From positions 434,001 to 498,000 of the forward strand of contig JAFWGI010000012.1 of assembly GCA_017512425.1 (NCBI GenBank): a DNA stretch of 64,000 nt, read 5' to 3'. This document shows positions 34,113 through 43,900 of the stretch, piece after piece (within the stretch, counting starts at the first letter, position 1; each line of letters starts with the position of its first letter). The position numbers and the translations under genes are program-made. The DNA is from Hyphomicrobium sp. (GTDB lineage Bacteria; Pseudomonadota; Alphaproteobacteria; Rhizobiales; Hyphomicrobiaceae). Below the pieces are notes generated by a model. The model ran no database searches, was not told the origin of the DNA, and saw only the letters and a list, made by a program, of their open reading frames with translations.

Positions 34113-35252
34113 ATGACACGTCTGCTGAACCGCTTGAATTTGGCCGCTGTTTTGACGTTGACCTTGGCGACATTGGGCGTCACCGCGCAGGCGCACGCCG
34201 AAAGACGCACAGCGCTCGTCATCGGCAATGCGCAGTACACGCACGCGGGCACGCTCGCCAATCCGGCGAACGACGCCAACGACATTGCCGCCGCGTTGAA
34301 AGAGATGGGCTTCCAGGTCGTGCTCGGTCTGGATCTCGATAAGCCAGGGTTCGACGCCAAGGTCCGCGAATTCGCGTCGTCACTCGCTGACGCCGATACG
34401 GCCGTGCTGTTCTACGCCGGTCACGGCCTGCAGGTCGCCGGCCGCAATTACCTCGTTCCGGTCGATGCCGACTTGAAGAGCGAGCGCGATCTCGACTTCC
34501 AGACGGTCGGTCTCGATTTCATCCTGAAGCAGATGGAGCTCGATCGCGACGGCAAGACGAACATCGTCTTTCTCGATGCATGCCGCGACAATCCGCTGTC
34601 GCGAAGTCTGGCGCGATCGATGGGCACCCGCTCGGCAAGCCTCGGCAAGGGCCTCGCGGAAGTGCAGACCGGCGTTGGAACCTTCGTTGCCTACTCGACG
34701 CAACCCGGCAACGTGGCGCTCGACGGGACGGGGCGCAATTCGCCATTCGCCGCCGCGCTGACGCAAGGCATCCGCGCGCCGGGCCGAAATCTGACCGCCA
34801 TGATGATCGGTGTGCGCAAACAGGTGCTCGCTGAAACCGAAGGCAAACAGGTGCCGTGGGATCATTCGGCGCTTGTCGGTGATTTCTACTTCAACGCCGC
34901 CGCCGTGTCCGAGCCGCCGATTGACGTTGAAGCCGCAAACAAACGCCTCAAAGAACTCGAAGAGCAATTGAAGGCCAAGGCCGACCAGCAGAGCACTGTC
35001 AACCTCGTGAAGATCGAAAATCTGAAAGAGCGTGTCCGGCAAATAGACGAGGCGAACAAGGAAACCCAACAGCAGATATTTGAAACGTATCGCAGCGGCG
35101 AGTCAGGGTCGGTCATCAGTCAGAAAATTGGCAAGCTGCAGCTGCAGATGGTCCGCCGCAGCCAGCAGAAGTCCAAACTACAAGAAGAAATCAAACAGCT
35201 CGGCGGAGAACCGGGCCAAGCGAGTGATGCTGCTTCGGATAAACGTGGCTGA
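34113..35252 (+). CDS. Secreted caspase-like (peptidase C14) protein with coiled-coil tail
   Basis: 379 residues. Signal peptide 1-29 (LTLTLATLGVTAQAHA). The caspase p20-like domain (31-260) begins RRTALVIGNAQY. The catalytic pair is visible: His104 in FYAGHGLQ and Cys157 in FLDACRDNP. After about residue 270 a charged helical region (ANKRLKELEEQLKAKA..., MVRRSQQKSKLQEEIKQL) looks like coiled coil and may drive assembly. Bacterial caspase homologues of this kind are periplasmic or surface metacaspase-like proteins; substrate and role are not known here. It faces the unknown secreted-protein gene, with 7 bases between the two stops. Confidence 0.88.
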   Translation: MTRLLNRLNLAAVLTLTLATLGVTAQAHAERRTALVIGNAQYTHAGTLANPANDANDIAAALKEMGFQVVLGLDLDKPGFDAKVREFASSLADADTAVLFYAGHGLQVAGRNYLVPVDADLKSERDLDFQTVGLDFILKQMELDRDGKTNIVFLDACRDNPLSRSLARSMGTRSASLGKGLAEVQTGVGTFVAYSTQPGNVALDGTGRNSPFAAALTQGIRAPGRNLTAMMIGVRKQVLAETEGKQVPWDHSALVGDFYFNAAAVSEPPIDVEAANKRLKELEEQLKAKADQQSTVNLVKIENLKERVRQIDEANKETQQQIFETYRSGESGSVISQKIGKLQLQMVRRSQQKSKLQEEIKQLGGEPGQASDAASDKRG

Positions 35253-35259
35253 GCGCGCC

Positions 35260-36294
35260 TTATTGCGCCATTGCCTGTTCATACTCCCGGATCAGGTCGT
35301 AGACTTCTTGTTGCGGGATTGGCTTGACCGTGCAGAACGTCCGGGTCACGCGCTCCTCGCTGCCGCCCACGATATCATCGACAAGCACGCCGCCCATTTC
35401 GCGGCAATCGCCGGCGGCATAATCGTATGTGATATCGCCCGCCTTGCGTCCCGCCATGTCATAGGATTTGGCCACGGCGGCGATTTTCTTGCCTATCCTG
35501 TCGGAACGTTGTTGGGCTTTCTGCGAAACTGGTTCAATGCTCGATTCAAAACTTGTTCCGGACACCAGCGCAAAATCAGCTTTCATGTTCTGGAATAACG
35601 GCCGTTGTCCGCGGTCATGCATCTCGTCACGCGGCAGCGACTTGCGGGTCCGAAGATCATTCTCATTGACAAGGGCTTCGGCGAGATCCCGCTCTCTTGT
35701 CGCGATTTTATGCAGCAATCTCGCATGAAGATTGTCTAGGTCGCGCTTGTCTTCGCGGGCTTGTTCAATAATCGGTTCTAGTAATTCGGCCGCCCTGTCC
35801 CATTCGCCGCCCTTCATATGGGTGAGTGCGGGCTTTACGCTGTCGAGAAACCGCGCCCTTGCAGACGTCGCTGGCGTAGCTGCGTTGGGTGAGCGGATGG
35901 TGCCACCTTTGCTGCTGGAAACACCGGATTTGCCGTAGGCAGGTTTTTCGTCAGGCACGGGTTGCGGCGCCATCACGCGGGGTTCGTCCGAGCCGTTGTC
36001 CGCTGCGTCGTCTTCAAGGTCCTTGATGCGCTTCTTGATCTTTTCCTTGAGCGGCTCATAGTTCCCGAGACCAGCCTTTGGCACGCATTCTCCCCAATTG
36101 CCGATCTGATCAAACTCTTCGCCCGCGGCTTCGCACTCCTTGCACTTGTCATAGTAGGGCAGCCCAGCGGTGATGTTGCGGCAGTCCCAACTCGGCCCGA
36201 ATTTGCGATGCAAGTTTTCCGCAACCGCCGGGCCAGCGCAAATCATCACCGCGCAGATCGCAAACGAACGACGAGCAAAAGATATCCGTGACAT
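35260..36294 (-). CDS. Secreted protein of unknown function
   Basis: 344 residues from the ATG at 36294, which gives a clean signal peptide (SFAICAVMICAGPAVA). No family is recognised. The N-terminal quarter is cysteine-containing (SWDCRNITAGLPYYDKCKECEAAGEEF..., NWGECVP). A low-complexity, proline- and serine-rich linker follows (about 95-145). The middle is helical and charged (about 150-230, GGEWDRAAELLEPIIEQARED), and the end has two more cysteines (GDCREMGGVLVDD, RTFCTVKP). Disulfides and periplasmic location are likely. It converges on the caspase-like gene; no operon partner is seen. Confidence 0.75.
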   Translation of the reverse strand: MSRISFARRSFAICAVMICAGPAVAENLHRKFGPSWDCRNITAGLPYYDKCKECEAAGEEFDQIGNWGECVPKAGLGNYEPLKEKIKKRIKDLEDDAADNGSDEPRVMAPQPVPDEKPAYGKSGVSSSKGGTIRSPNAATPATSARARFLDSVKPALTHMKGGEWDRAAELLEPIIEQAREDKRDLDNLHARLLHKIATRERDLAEALVNENDLRTRKSLPRDEMHDRGQRPLFQNMKADFALVSGTSFESSIEPVSQKAQQRSDRIGKKIAAVAKSYDMAGRKAGDITYDYAAGDCREMGGVLVDDIVGGSEERVTRTFCTVKPIPQQEVYDLIREYEQAMAQ

Positions 36295-36427
36295 CGCAAT
36301 ACCCGTTTTGTTATCCGCCAAAAATTACGCGTCTCGTCACGAGCCGTCAGAAAATATCGCAACGGCTAAATTTGGTAAGCGGGCAGCCGCCCGGCCCGCA
36401 CAAATATTATCATCGCGCGGGCTCGCC

Positions 36428-37123
36428 TTAAACCGGATCGATAAACCGGTAGCCGACGCCCGGCTCGGTCAGGATCAGCGACGGCTCGGATGGGTTGTCT
36501 TCGAGCTTGGCGCGGAGCTGGCCGATAAATACCCGCAGGTATTGACTTTCCGAGACGTGCGCCGGTCCCCACACCTCGTGCAGCAATTGCCGATGCGTGA
36601 TGACTTTTCCCGCGTGCCGCATCAGCAGCGCGAGCAGGTCAAACTCCTTCGGCGTCAGCCGGACGGGTGCATCGTGTTTGGTCGCAACATGACGGCCGAA
36701 GTCGATTTTGACGGGACCGATGGTGATCTCGGCCGCAGGTTGCGCGGCAGCGCTATTTGCCCGTCGCAGGGCCGAGCGCATCCGCGCCAAAAGTTCGCCG
36801 ATACCGAACGGTTTGTTGACGAAGTCGTCGGCGCCGGCATCGAGCGACGCGATCTTCTCGCTTTCACGGTCGCGCGCCGACAAAACGATGATTGGAACGT
36901 GAGACGTCTTGCGAATGCTTTGGATGACGGTTTTTCCGTCGGCGTCCGGCAGTCCGAGATCGAGAATGACGATATCCGGGGGCGCCTTTTCAAAATTCCG
37001 CAGGGCTTCGGCGGCCGTTGCGGCCGACGTCACGTCAAATCCGCTGGCGGAAAGGCTCGGCCGCAGGAACCGTTGGATCTGCGGTTCGTCGTCGACGACA
37101 AGGACGCTGATCGCGACGCTCAT
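36428..37123 (-). CDS. kdpE: KdpE-family response regulator
   Basis: 231 residues. Receiver domain with Asp11/Asp12 and phospho-acceptor Asp55 (VILDLGLPDADG) and a lysine in FVNKPFG. The OmpR-type winged helix has VRLTPKEFDLLALLMRHAGKVITHRQLL and ends LTEPGVGYRFIDPV, typical of KdpE. Its ATG overlaps the stop of the kinase gene (ATGA), so the pair is one operon. KdpE usually activates kdpFABC under potassium limitation. No kdpFABC is in this window, but the potassium permease gene kup is divergent from the kinase. Confidence 0.92.
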   Translation of the reverse strand: MSVAISVLVVDDEPQIQRFLRPSLSASGFDVTSAATAAEALRNFEKAPPDIVILDLGLPDADGKTVIQSIRKTSHVPIIVLSARDRESEKIASLDAGADDFVNKPFGIGELLARMRSALRRANSAAAQPAAEITIGPVKIDFGRHVATKHDAPVRLTPKEFDLLALLMRHAGKVITHRQLLHEVWGPAHVSESQYLRVFIGQLRAKLEDNPSEPSLILTEPGVGYRFIDPV

Positions 37124-38736
37124 AGGCTTGCCTCGCCATCGGTTGCAACGGGGCGTAGCGGAAAGTGCAGTGTCATCCGCGTGCCGCGCGCGCCGGAAAT
37201 GGGGCTCTCTGCGGTGACGCGTCCACCGAGTGCCGACATGAGGTCTTTGCAGATCGTCAAACCAAGACCCGAGCCGCGCGCTGCGCTCCCCGGCGCGCGA
37301 TAGAATTTGTCGAAGATGCGCGGCAGCACGTCCGGCGCAATTCCGTCACCCTCGTCCTCGATCGCGACGCGATACTCCTGACCGGCTTTGTGCAGCGTGA
37401 TCTTGACCGGCGCGCCGATCGCCGACGCAGTAACGGCGTTCTCGATCACGTTGAAGACGACGTGATCGAGCAGCGTTTCGTCACCGCGCACAATTGCGGG
37501 CGAGGCAAGCACGTTCAGGCTGAGGTTCGCGCCCGGCATGATCCGGCGCGCGTGTGCGACGGTCGCACCGAGCGTGTCGGCGAGATCAATCCAATCCTGG
37601 GCAACGTCCATAGGCTCCGACTGAAGGCGCATCATATCGAGGATGTTGGTCACGAAACGCGACAACCGAACGGTCTCTTCTTCGATCGTCGCGAGAAGCT
37701 CGGATTGACTGGTCTCCGGCATCTTGCTGCCGAGTTGCCGCAAACTCGTCACCGCGCCGTGGATTGACGCGAGCGGCGTTTTGATGTCGTGCGAGATTGA
37801 GGACAGCAGCGCCGATCGCAGGCGTTCGTCGTCAAGCAGGCGTTCGGCGCTGGCTTTCTCCGTTTCGAGCATCATACGTTCCAACGCGGTAGCGATCTGA
37901 GATACCATGGCGTCGAGTGTCGCGTTCGTTGCGCCATCGAAGCTTTCTTGCTGCACGCCGAGAACGGCCGCGACGGCATCGCGCACGATCACGGGCCGAA
38001 ACTCCAAATGTGAACCCTGCCATCCCGTCGCGACGGGATAAATCATCAGCCGCGTCGCGGCACTACGTTCTGCGGCCTGCAAATCAGCCGTGTTGAGAGG
38101 TGCCGCATCGTCCGTCTGGTGCGACAGTTTCAGCGCGCCGTCTGTGCCGCGCATTAAAATGACGGCTGGCTGACGCGCCGCTTGGCTTGCCTCGGTGACG
38201 AGCGCTCTTGCGATTTCGTCATCCGTACGCGCGTCCGCCAAGCGTGACGCCAATGCATTGAGCGCTTCAAGTGATAGCGATTTCTGCCGCGCCTGTTCGG
38301 CAACTTCGCGTAATCGTCCTGCAAGACTTGCCGCCGCGAACGCGGCCGCGAAGAACATAAGCAGGGCGAAAAGGTCACGCGAATCTGTGATCGCCAACGT
38401 GTAGGCGGGCTGCAGAAAGAAGTAGTTGTACGCGAAAAATGCCGTCGTCGCGGTCGCGATCCCAGCGAGCATCCCGAACGCCACGGCGCTCGCCACGACC
38501 GTCAGAAGATAAAAGACGGCGACGGCGTGATCGGGCAGCACGCTGGCGATCACCGCGCAGACGCCGGTTGCGAGAGCCGCGCTTGCAGTTCCCGCAACCA
38601 CGGCGGACACGCCGTGCAGCGGCCGCGGAAGCCGGTCCCAAAGATGGACTTCGAGAGTGCGTGTTGATTTAAGGCTGGGCGTCACGATCGTCTCCTCAGC
38701 CTTCCTTACCGAGATGCCGCCCCGGAACGGAAGCAT
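37120..38736 (-). CDS. kdpD: Shortened KdpD-like sensor histidine kinase
   Basis: About 538 residues from the ATG at 38736 (AAGGA upstream; an in-frame start at 38799 lacks this). It starts directly with the four closely spaced transmembrane helices (DUF4118, about 35-145) of KdpD. A GAF-like domain (about 165-290) follows, then HisKA with His316 (SSISHDIKTPLASI) and HATPase boxes NVIENAVT, EDEGDGI and GSGLGLTIC. The N-terminal KdpD and universal-stress domains of classical 900-residue KdpD (with the Walker-type ATP site) are absent. It thus keeps kinase and potassium-sensing membrane parts but has lost the cytoplasmic N-terminal regulatory module. Confidence 0.9.
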   Translation of the reverse strand: MLPFRGGISVRKAEETIVTPSLKSTRTLEVHLWDRLPRPLHGVSAVVAGTASAALATGVCAVIASVLPDHAVAVFYLLTVVASAVAFGMLAGIATATTAFFAYNYFFLQPAYTLAITDSRDLFALLMFFAAAFAAASLAGRLREVAEQARQKSLSLEALNALASRLADARTDDEIARALVTEASQAARQPAVILMRGTDGALKLSHQTDDAAPLNTADLQAAERSAATRLMIYPVATGWQGSHLEFRPVIVRDAVAAVLGVQQESFDGATNATLDAMVSQIATALERMMLETEKASAERLLDDERLRSALLSSISHDIKTPLASIHGAVTSLRQLGSKMPETSQSELLATIEEETVRLSRFVTNILDMMRLQSEPMDVAQDWIDLADTLGATVAHARRIMPGANLSLNVLASPAIVRGDETLLDHVVFNVIENAVTASAIGAPVKITLHKAGQEYRVAIEDEGDGIAPDVLPRIFDKFYRAPGSAARGSGLGLTICKDLMSALGGRVTAESPISGARGTRMTLHFPLRPVATDGEASL

Positions 38737-38837
38737 CTTTATACAATCCTTATGCCGTAACCCTAAACGGCCAATCGAAATCTGATACGGCAAAGCCAAT
38801 TCTCGAGGGCGAACCGCAATACCTTCGAGGATTTCTC

Positions 38838-40745
38838 ATGACCGACGTATCGCTAACCGCAGGCGCTGGCCAAGCCCGCGCTCCCGCCGCGCTTAAACCG
38901 GGCGTCCTGGCGCTGACGATCGGCGCAATCGGCGTGGTCTACGGCGACATCGGGACGAGCCCGCTGTACGCATTGAAAGAGTCGCTCAACGCCGCGCGCG
39001 AAGGCGGCGAGACAACGGCTGTCATGGTCACGGGCGTCATCTCATTGATGCTTTGGGCGCTGATCATCATCGTCACGATCAAGTACGTTCTCGTGATGCT
39101 GCGCGCCGACAACGAAGGCGAGGGCGGTACGTTAAGCCTCATGGCGCTCGCCGAGCGTGCGCTTGGAAACGCCACCTGGTTCATTCCGCTGCTTGGCATG
39201 GCAGGTGCGTCGCTGTTCTACGGCGACGCAATGATCACACCTGCAATCTCAATTCTATCGGCGGTCGAAGGTCTCGAACTGATCACGCCGGCGTTGACGC
39301 CGTACGTTCTGCCGATCAGCCTCGCGATCATCGTCGCGCTGTTTTGCGTGCAGAGCCGGGGAACGGCGCGCGTGGCAAAATGGTGCGGTCCGATCATCGT
39401 CGTCTGGTTCGTAGCGCTCGCACTCGGCGGCCTGCCGCACATCGCGGCATCGCCGGACATCATCGCAGCATTCAATCCGATGCTCGGTGCCGAATTCCTG
39501 CTGACGCACGGTCTGGCCGGCATGGTCGCATTAGGTGCCGTTTTTCTGACCGTGACGGGTGCCGAAGCACTTTATGCCGACCTCGGACATTTCGGCCGCA
39601 AGCCAATTCAATCGGCGTGGCTCTATTTCGTGTTTCCCGCTCTGGCGTTGAATTATCTCGGCCAAGGCGCGCTTTTGCTGACAAATCCCGCGGCTGTCGA
39701 AAGTCCGTTTTACCGGCTTTACCCGGAATGGGCGCTGATCCCGATGGTTGTCTTGGCGACTCTCGCGACGATTATCGCGAGCCAGGCCGTGATCACGGGC
39801 GCCTATTCGATCACGCAGCAAGCGATCCAGCTCGGCCTGCTCCCGCGCCTGGATATCCGCCGCACGTCGGAAACCGAGAAGGGCCAGATCTACATGCCGG
39901 CCGTCAACTGGGTGCTGATGATCGCGGTGCTGTTCCTTGCAGCGTCGTTCCGTAATTCGAGCGCGCTCGCGTCGGCCTACGGTATCGCCGTGACCGGCAC
40001 GATGGTCGTCACCGTATGCCTCGCAACGGTTGTCGCCCATGCCTATTGGCGTTGGCCGGTTTGGAAGACGGCGCTCGTCATGGGTCCGTTCTTCGTCATC
40101 GATACGATCTTCCTCGGCGCCAATGCGCTGAAGATCATGGCGGGCGGCTGGCTGCCGTTGCTGGTCGGCGGCGGATTGCTGGCGCTGATGCTGACATGGC
40201 GTCGCGGCGTCGCGCTGCTTAAGCACAAAATGCGCCGTGACGAACTCGACGTGACGGAGGTCTGGCCAAAGCTCGACAAGAAGATCAAGGATCGCGTACC
40301 CGGCACGGCGGTGTTTCTGACTGCACAGCCTGACACGATACCGATCGCATTGATGCACAACTTGAAGCACAACAAGGTGCTGCATGCGCGGAACCTCATC
40401 GTCAGTATCGAATCCGCCGACACGCCGCGCGTCGCAGAGAGCGAGCGCAGCACCGCGCAGCGGATTGCGGACGATCTCACCGTCGTCCGCCTGCGCTTCG
40501 GATATATGGAAGAGCCGGACGTTCCGCGCGCATTGATGAATCGTCAGCCAGCGCTCGATCTGAATCCGCTGGAAACCTCATATTATTTGTCGCGCCGGAC
40601 GTTGCGTCCGGCGACGCGGTCAGAACTTTCGCCGTGGCAAGTACGCGTCTTTATTTTCCTCTCGCGTCACGCGAGCGATGCGTCGCGCTATTTCCGCATC
40701 CCAACCGACCGCGCCGTCGAGATCGGCACGCAAGTGACGATTTGA
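38838..40745 (+). CDS. kup: Low-affinity potassium uptake protein Kup
   Basis: 635 residues with about 12 transmembrane helices in the first 440 and a cytoplasmic C-terminal domain, normal for Kup. The signature GAIGVVYGDIGTSPLYALKESL starts near residue 31. Also seen are MLRADNEGEGGTLSLMALAER, SLFYGDAMITPAISILSA and the conserved end LNPLETSYYLSR. Kup is a proton-coupled potassium importer. GAGGA lies before the start. It diverges from the kdpDE-like operon across 101 bases, so shared control by potassium status is a reasonable inference. Confidence 0.96.
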   Translation: MTDVSLTAGAGQARAPAALKPGVLALTIGAIGVVYGDIGTSPLYALKESLNAAREGGETTAVMVTGVISLMLWALIIIVTIKYVLVMLRADNEGEGGTLSLMALAERALGNATWFIPLLGMAGASLFYGDAMITPAISILSAVEGLELITPALTPYVLPISLAIIVALFCVQSRGTARVAKWCGPIIVVWFVALALGGLPHIAASPDIIAAFNPMLGAEFLLTHGLAGMVALGAVFLTVTGAEALYADLGHFGRKPIQSAWLYFVFPALALNYLGQGALLLTNPAAVESPFYRLYPEWALIPMVVLATLATIIASQAVITGAYSITQQAIQLGLLPRLDIRRTSETEKGQIYMPAVNWVLMIAVLFLAASFRNSSALASAYGIAVTGTMVVTVCLATVVAHAYWRWPVWKTALVMGPFFVIDTIFLGANALKIMAGGWLPLLVGGGLLALMLTWRRGVALLKHKMRRDELDVTEVWPKLDKKIKDRVPGTAVFLTAQPDTIPIALMHNLKHNKVLHARNLIVSIESADTPRVAESERSTAQRIADDLTVVRLRFGYMEEPDVPRALMNRQPALDLNPLETSYYLSRRTLRPATRSELSPWQVRVFIFLSRHASDASRYFRIPTDRAVEIGTQVTI

Positions 40746-40906
40746 CGTCCGGCAGAATAGAACGCCGCGGTTCTAGAAAAAGGCTGGATCGAAAACGATC
40801 GCCGGCCGCGACCTGTCACAAATCGAGGCTCCATGACTCTTAGTTCAAGAAGTCATCAGCATCGGCTCGTTGCATACGGCTGCCATGACGCGACATTGCA
40901 GTAGGC

Positions 40907-40937
40907 AAACACCCCTTCCTCGCGGAAGGGGTGTTTT
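40907..40937. terminator. Bidirectional terminator between kup and the large secreted protein gene
   Basis: AAACACCCCTTCC (40907-40919) pairs perfectly with GGAAGGGGTGTTT (40924-40936) around TCGC. The plus-strand exit is TTTTCATTTT, and the minus-strand exit reads GTTTGCC. It serves the two convergent genes and lies 160 bases past kup. Confidence 0.85.
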
Positions 40938-40959
40938 CATTTTGGCCTAGCCCGTCCGA

Positions 40960-43900
40960 TCAGCGCGGCACCTGATTGAAGTTCGGCTTGAAGGCCGGCG
41001 CCTTGATCACAGGGTTGAACTTCGGCTGCATATTGATCTGCGGCTTGAAGATCGGCTTGTTGATTTGCGGCGTGCGCACCTGGGGCGGTATGTTCAGCTT
41101 CGGCGGCACGGTGATCTTCGGCGGTCTGATCCGGCAGTTCGGCGGCCGTCCGACCATCCCCGGAGGGCAGAGTTTGGGCCCGATGTCGACGCATTTCGGA
41201 TATACGCCGCGCGTACCAGCGGGGCATTTCCTCGGCGGGTCGACGACGATGCGTTTGCAGTTCGGCGGCGAACCCGCGAAGCCTTTCGGGCAGTCCTTTT
41301 CTGCAATGATGCAGCGTTGACCGTTCCACGAGCCGCCGCGTTTGCGGCAGTCGATGACAGGGCTGCCGTCGATGCCGTCGTCGCCGCTATCGCGCACGCA
41401 GACGCCATTCTTGTTGCGGTCGAAGCCGTCGTTGCACACGCAGCGCCCGCTGCCGGTTCTGAATTCATTCGGACCCGGCACGCAGCCTTCCGGCTCGCGC
41501 TCTAGTGTGACGCAGCGGCCGTCGTCATTGCGATCAAAACCATCGTCGCAGATGCAGCGGCCGGCCGAAGTCTTGATTTCGTTCGGGCCCGGCTTGCAGC
41601 CGCGCGGCGGGTCTGGACGTTCGACGCAGCGGCCGTCACGGCGGTCATAGCCGTCGCGGCAGACGCAGTCGCCGTCCTTGGTCTTGAACTCGTTGCGGCC
41701 TGGCACGCACGACGGCTCTTCCGGTTGGTCATCGAGGCACGACAACTGCGTGCGGTTCCAGGATGTGCCTTGCGGGCACGGGCAACGCCCCGAACGCGGC
41801 ACCGGATTGCCATCCGGGCAGAGTTTCGGCGGTACTGGCGTCGTGATGGTCTTCTCGCAGCGGGGCGACGGAACGGTGGCCGTCGCCGACGCGCTATCGT
41901 CGCTGCCGTCGCCGTTGCCCTTCGATCCAACTGGTGGCATCGTCATCGTTGCCGTATTGGCGAGTTCGCACACGCCCGCCGCCGGAACCTTGCCGTTGAC
42001 CTTCAACGTCACGCTATGGCCCTTGGCAAGTTCGACAATCGGCGTTTCGCATTTATAGTTTGCACCGCCGCCGTTGCACGCGAAGTCGCCGCCGAAGGTC
42101 ACGCTTTGAGGTGCCAAGCCGAACTTCTCGTCGAGCTTGACCGGACCCTTGTACGGATCGGGTCCCATGTTCGTGACGGTCACGTCATAACCGCACGTGT
42201 ATTGGTCGCCGGAGGACTGGCAATCGCCGTTGGCGACCTTCTCGACCTTCAGGTTGGTCGGATCGCACATCACGAACGTGATGCCGGTGATCGGATCTTC
42301 CCAGAAGAGACCGAACGTCGACGCAATCGCGTTATCTTCGTCGTCACCCGCCTGCAGGTTGGGGGCAGCCCCGCCAGCCGGCACGGTGATCTTCGCGGTG
42401 TTTGGCACCTTGCACATCGTCGCTTCCGACGCCGCAACCGGGATCGAAACCGTCACATTGAACGCCGTCTTGCCGCCGGGCGCAATGTTGACGGCCGCAC
42501 CGGTATCGCAAGTGTAATCGGGCGGGCCGCCTGCGCACGCCCACGGCGCCGTCGCGTTGATCAGCGTTGCACCCGCCGGCACCGTGTCCTTGATCTTGAG
42601 CGGCGCATTGTAGGCGATCGCATCCATGTTGGTGACGGCGATCTCATACTTGCAGTGCAGATCGTCGCCGACCTTGTCGCACAGCCCGCCGTTGAGCGCC
42701 GACTTCTCGAGTTTGATGTTGGCTTCCGGCACTGGGACGTGCACCCAGACGCAGCTCGGATTGCCGGCACCTGCGCCGCCGCCACCGAGGCCAGGAAGCA
42801 CCGGGCCGAGCGGCAGCAGCGCCGGATCGAGCGCGCCGAAGCAGTTCTTCGCCCAATAGCCGCCCGGTGCCGGCATCGTCACATCGACCCAATGGATGTG
42901 CTCTTCGCCCGGCATCAGCGACAGCGATGTCACGCATGTGAACGGCAGCTGATTGGTATTGCCGGCCGAGCACGCGATCGGCGGGTTGACCGCAGTGACG
43001 GGTGCGTTCGTGACAGCGCCGCCGACGAACATCGCGTCGGCCAGCAGCACGTCGCCGTTGTACGGCATCGTGCCGGCGTTGGCGATTTTCAAGCCGAACT
43101 TGCAGGTGTTGCCCGGCAGGCAGAAGCCTGGGCCGATCTTTTCGACGACGATATCGGTGCCGCCTTCGGCGCAGGCTTTCGAATAGCCGTCGGGGTGCTT
43201 GAGGTATGCGCAGTTGCGGAACCCGAGATTGCCGGTAAGCGCCAGATCATGCGTATCGATGAAGACATCGACGCCGATGGCTTCGCCCGGCAGCAAGATC
43301 GCAGCCGGCATCGTGCACCAGAAGTCGGGCGTCGGCGTTGGCGAGCAGATAATGCCCGGCACCAGCGGCATAGCGGCCACGATCGGCACGACCATACCGG
43401 CGCCCGGGCCAAACATCGTCTTCGTGACGTCGGTGATTTTGACGTCCTGCGCGATGATCTTGCCGGTCAGATTGTGCACCGAGATCGTGCAGCGGATTTT
43501 GCCGCCGATCGCACCCGGATGGCAAACTTTGTCAAGCGTCAGTCCCGGCTCGTCGACCGGCGGCAGCATCGGTGGAATGTATTCGGCGTCCGCGACCTGC
43601 GGCGAGCACGGCGCGTAGATCGCCACGTCACCGATATGACCGAACGCCTGCGCGTCTTCATGGCGCGCATCGTAATCGGTGAACCACGATTCAGCGGCCG
43701 GCGCATTCGCCGGGCGCAGCCGCGATTTGTAGTTGCCCTGCAGACCGCTGACGATGCGCGCGCCGCCACTTGCGATCTTCGTCTTGTCGTCGCCGTCGCG
43801 CAGATGCTCGCCGGTCGTCCATAGCGTCTGACGGCAGGCGCCGTAATTGATGTTACCGAATTTGTCGTAGCCATAGTTCAGCGCAACGCCGCCTTGCGTC

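Noticed and set aside
41390..41711. Regularly spaced repeats that could suggest a CRISPR array
   Set aside because: The period of 111-114 bases is in frame and encodes EGF-like modules; the units are divergent and there are no short identical repeats with unique spacers.
41725..43824. 699-codon plus-strand open frame opposite the large secreted protein
   Set aside because: Antisense shadow in high-GC DNA: arginine-rich composition, no recognisable domain, and it overlaps a clear secreted protein with signal peptide and repeats.
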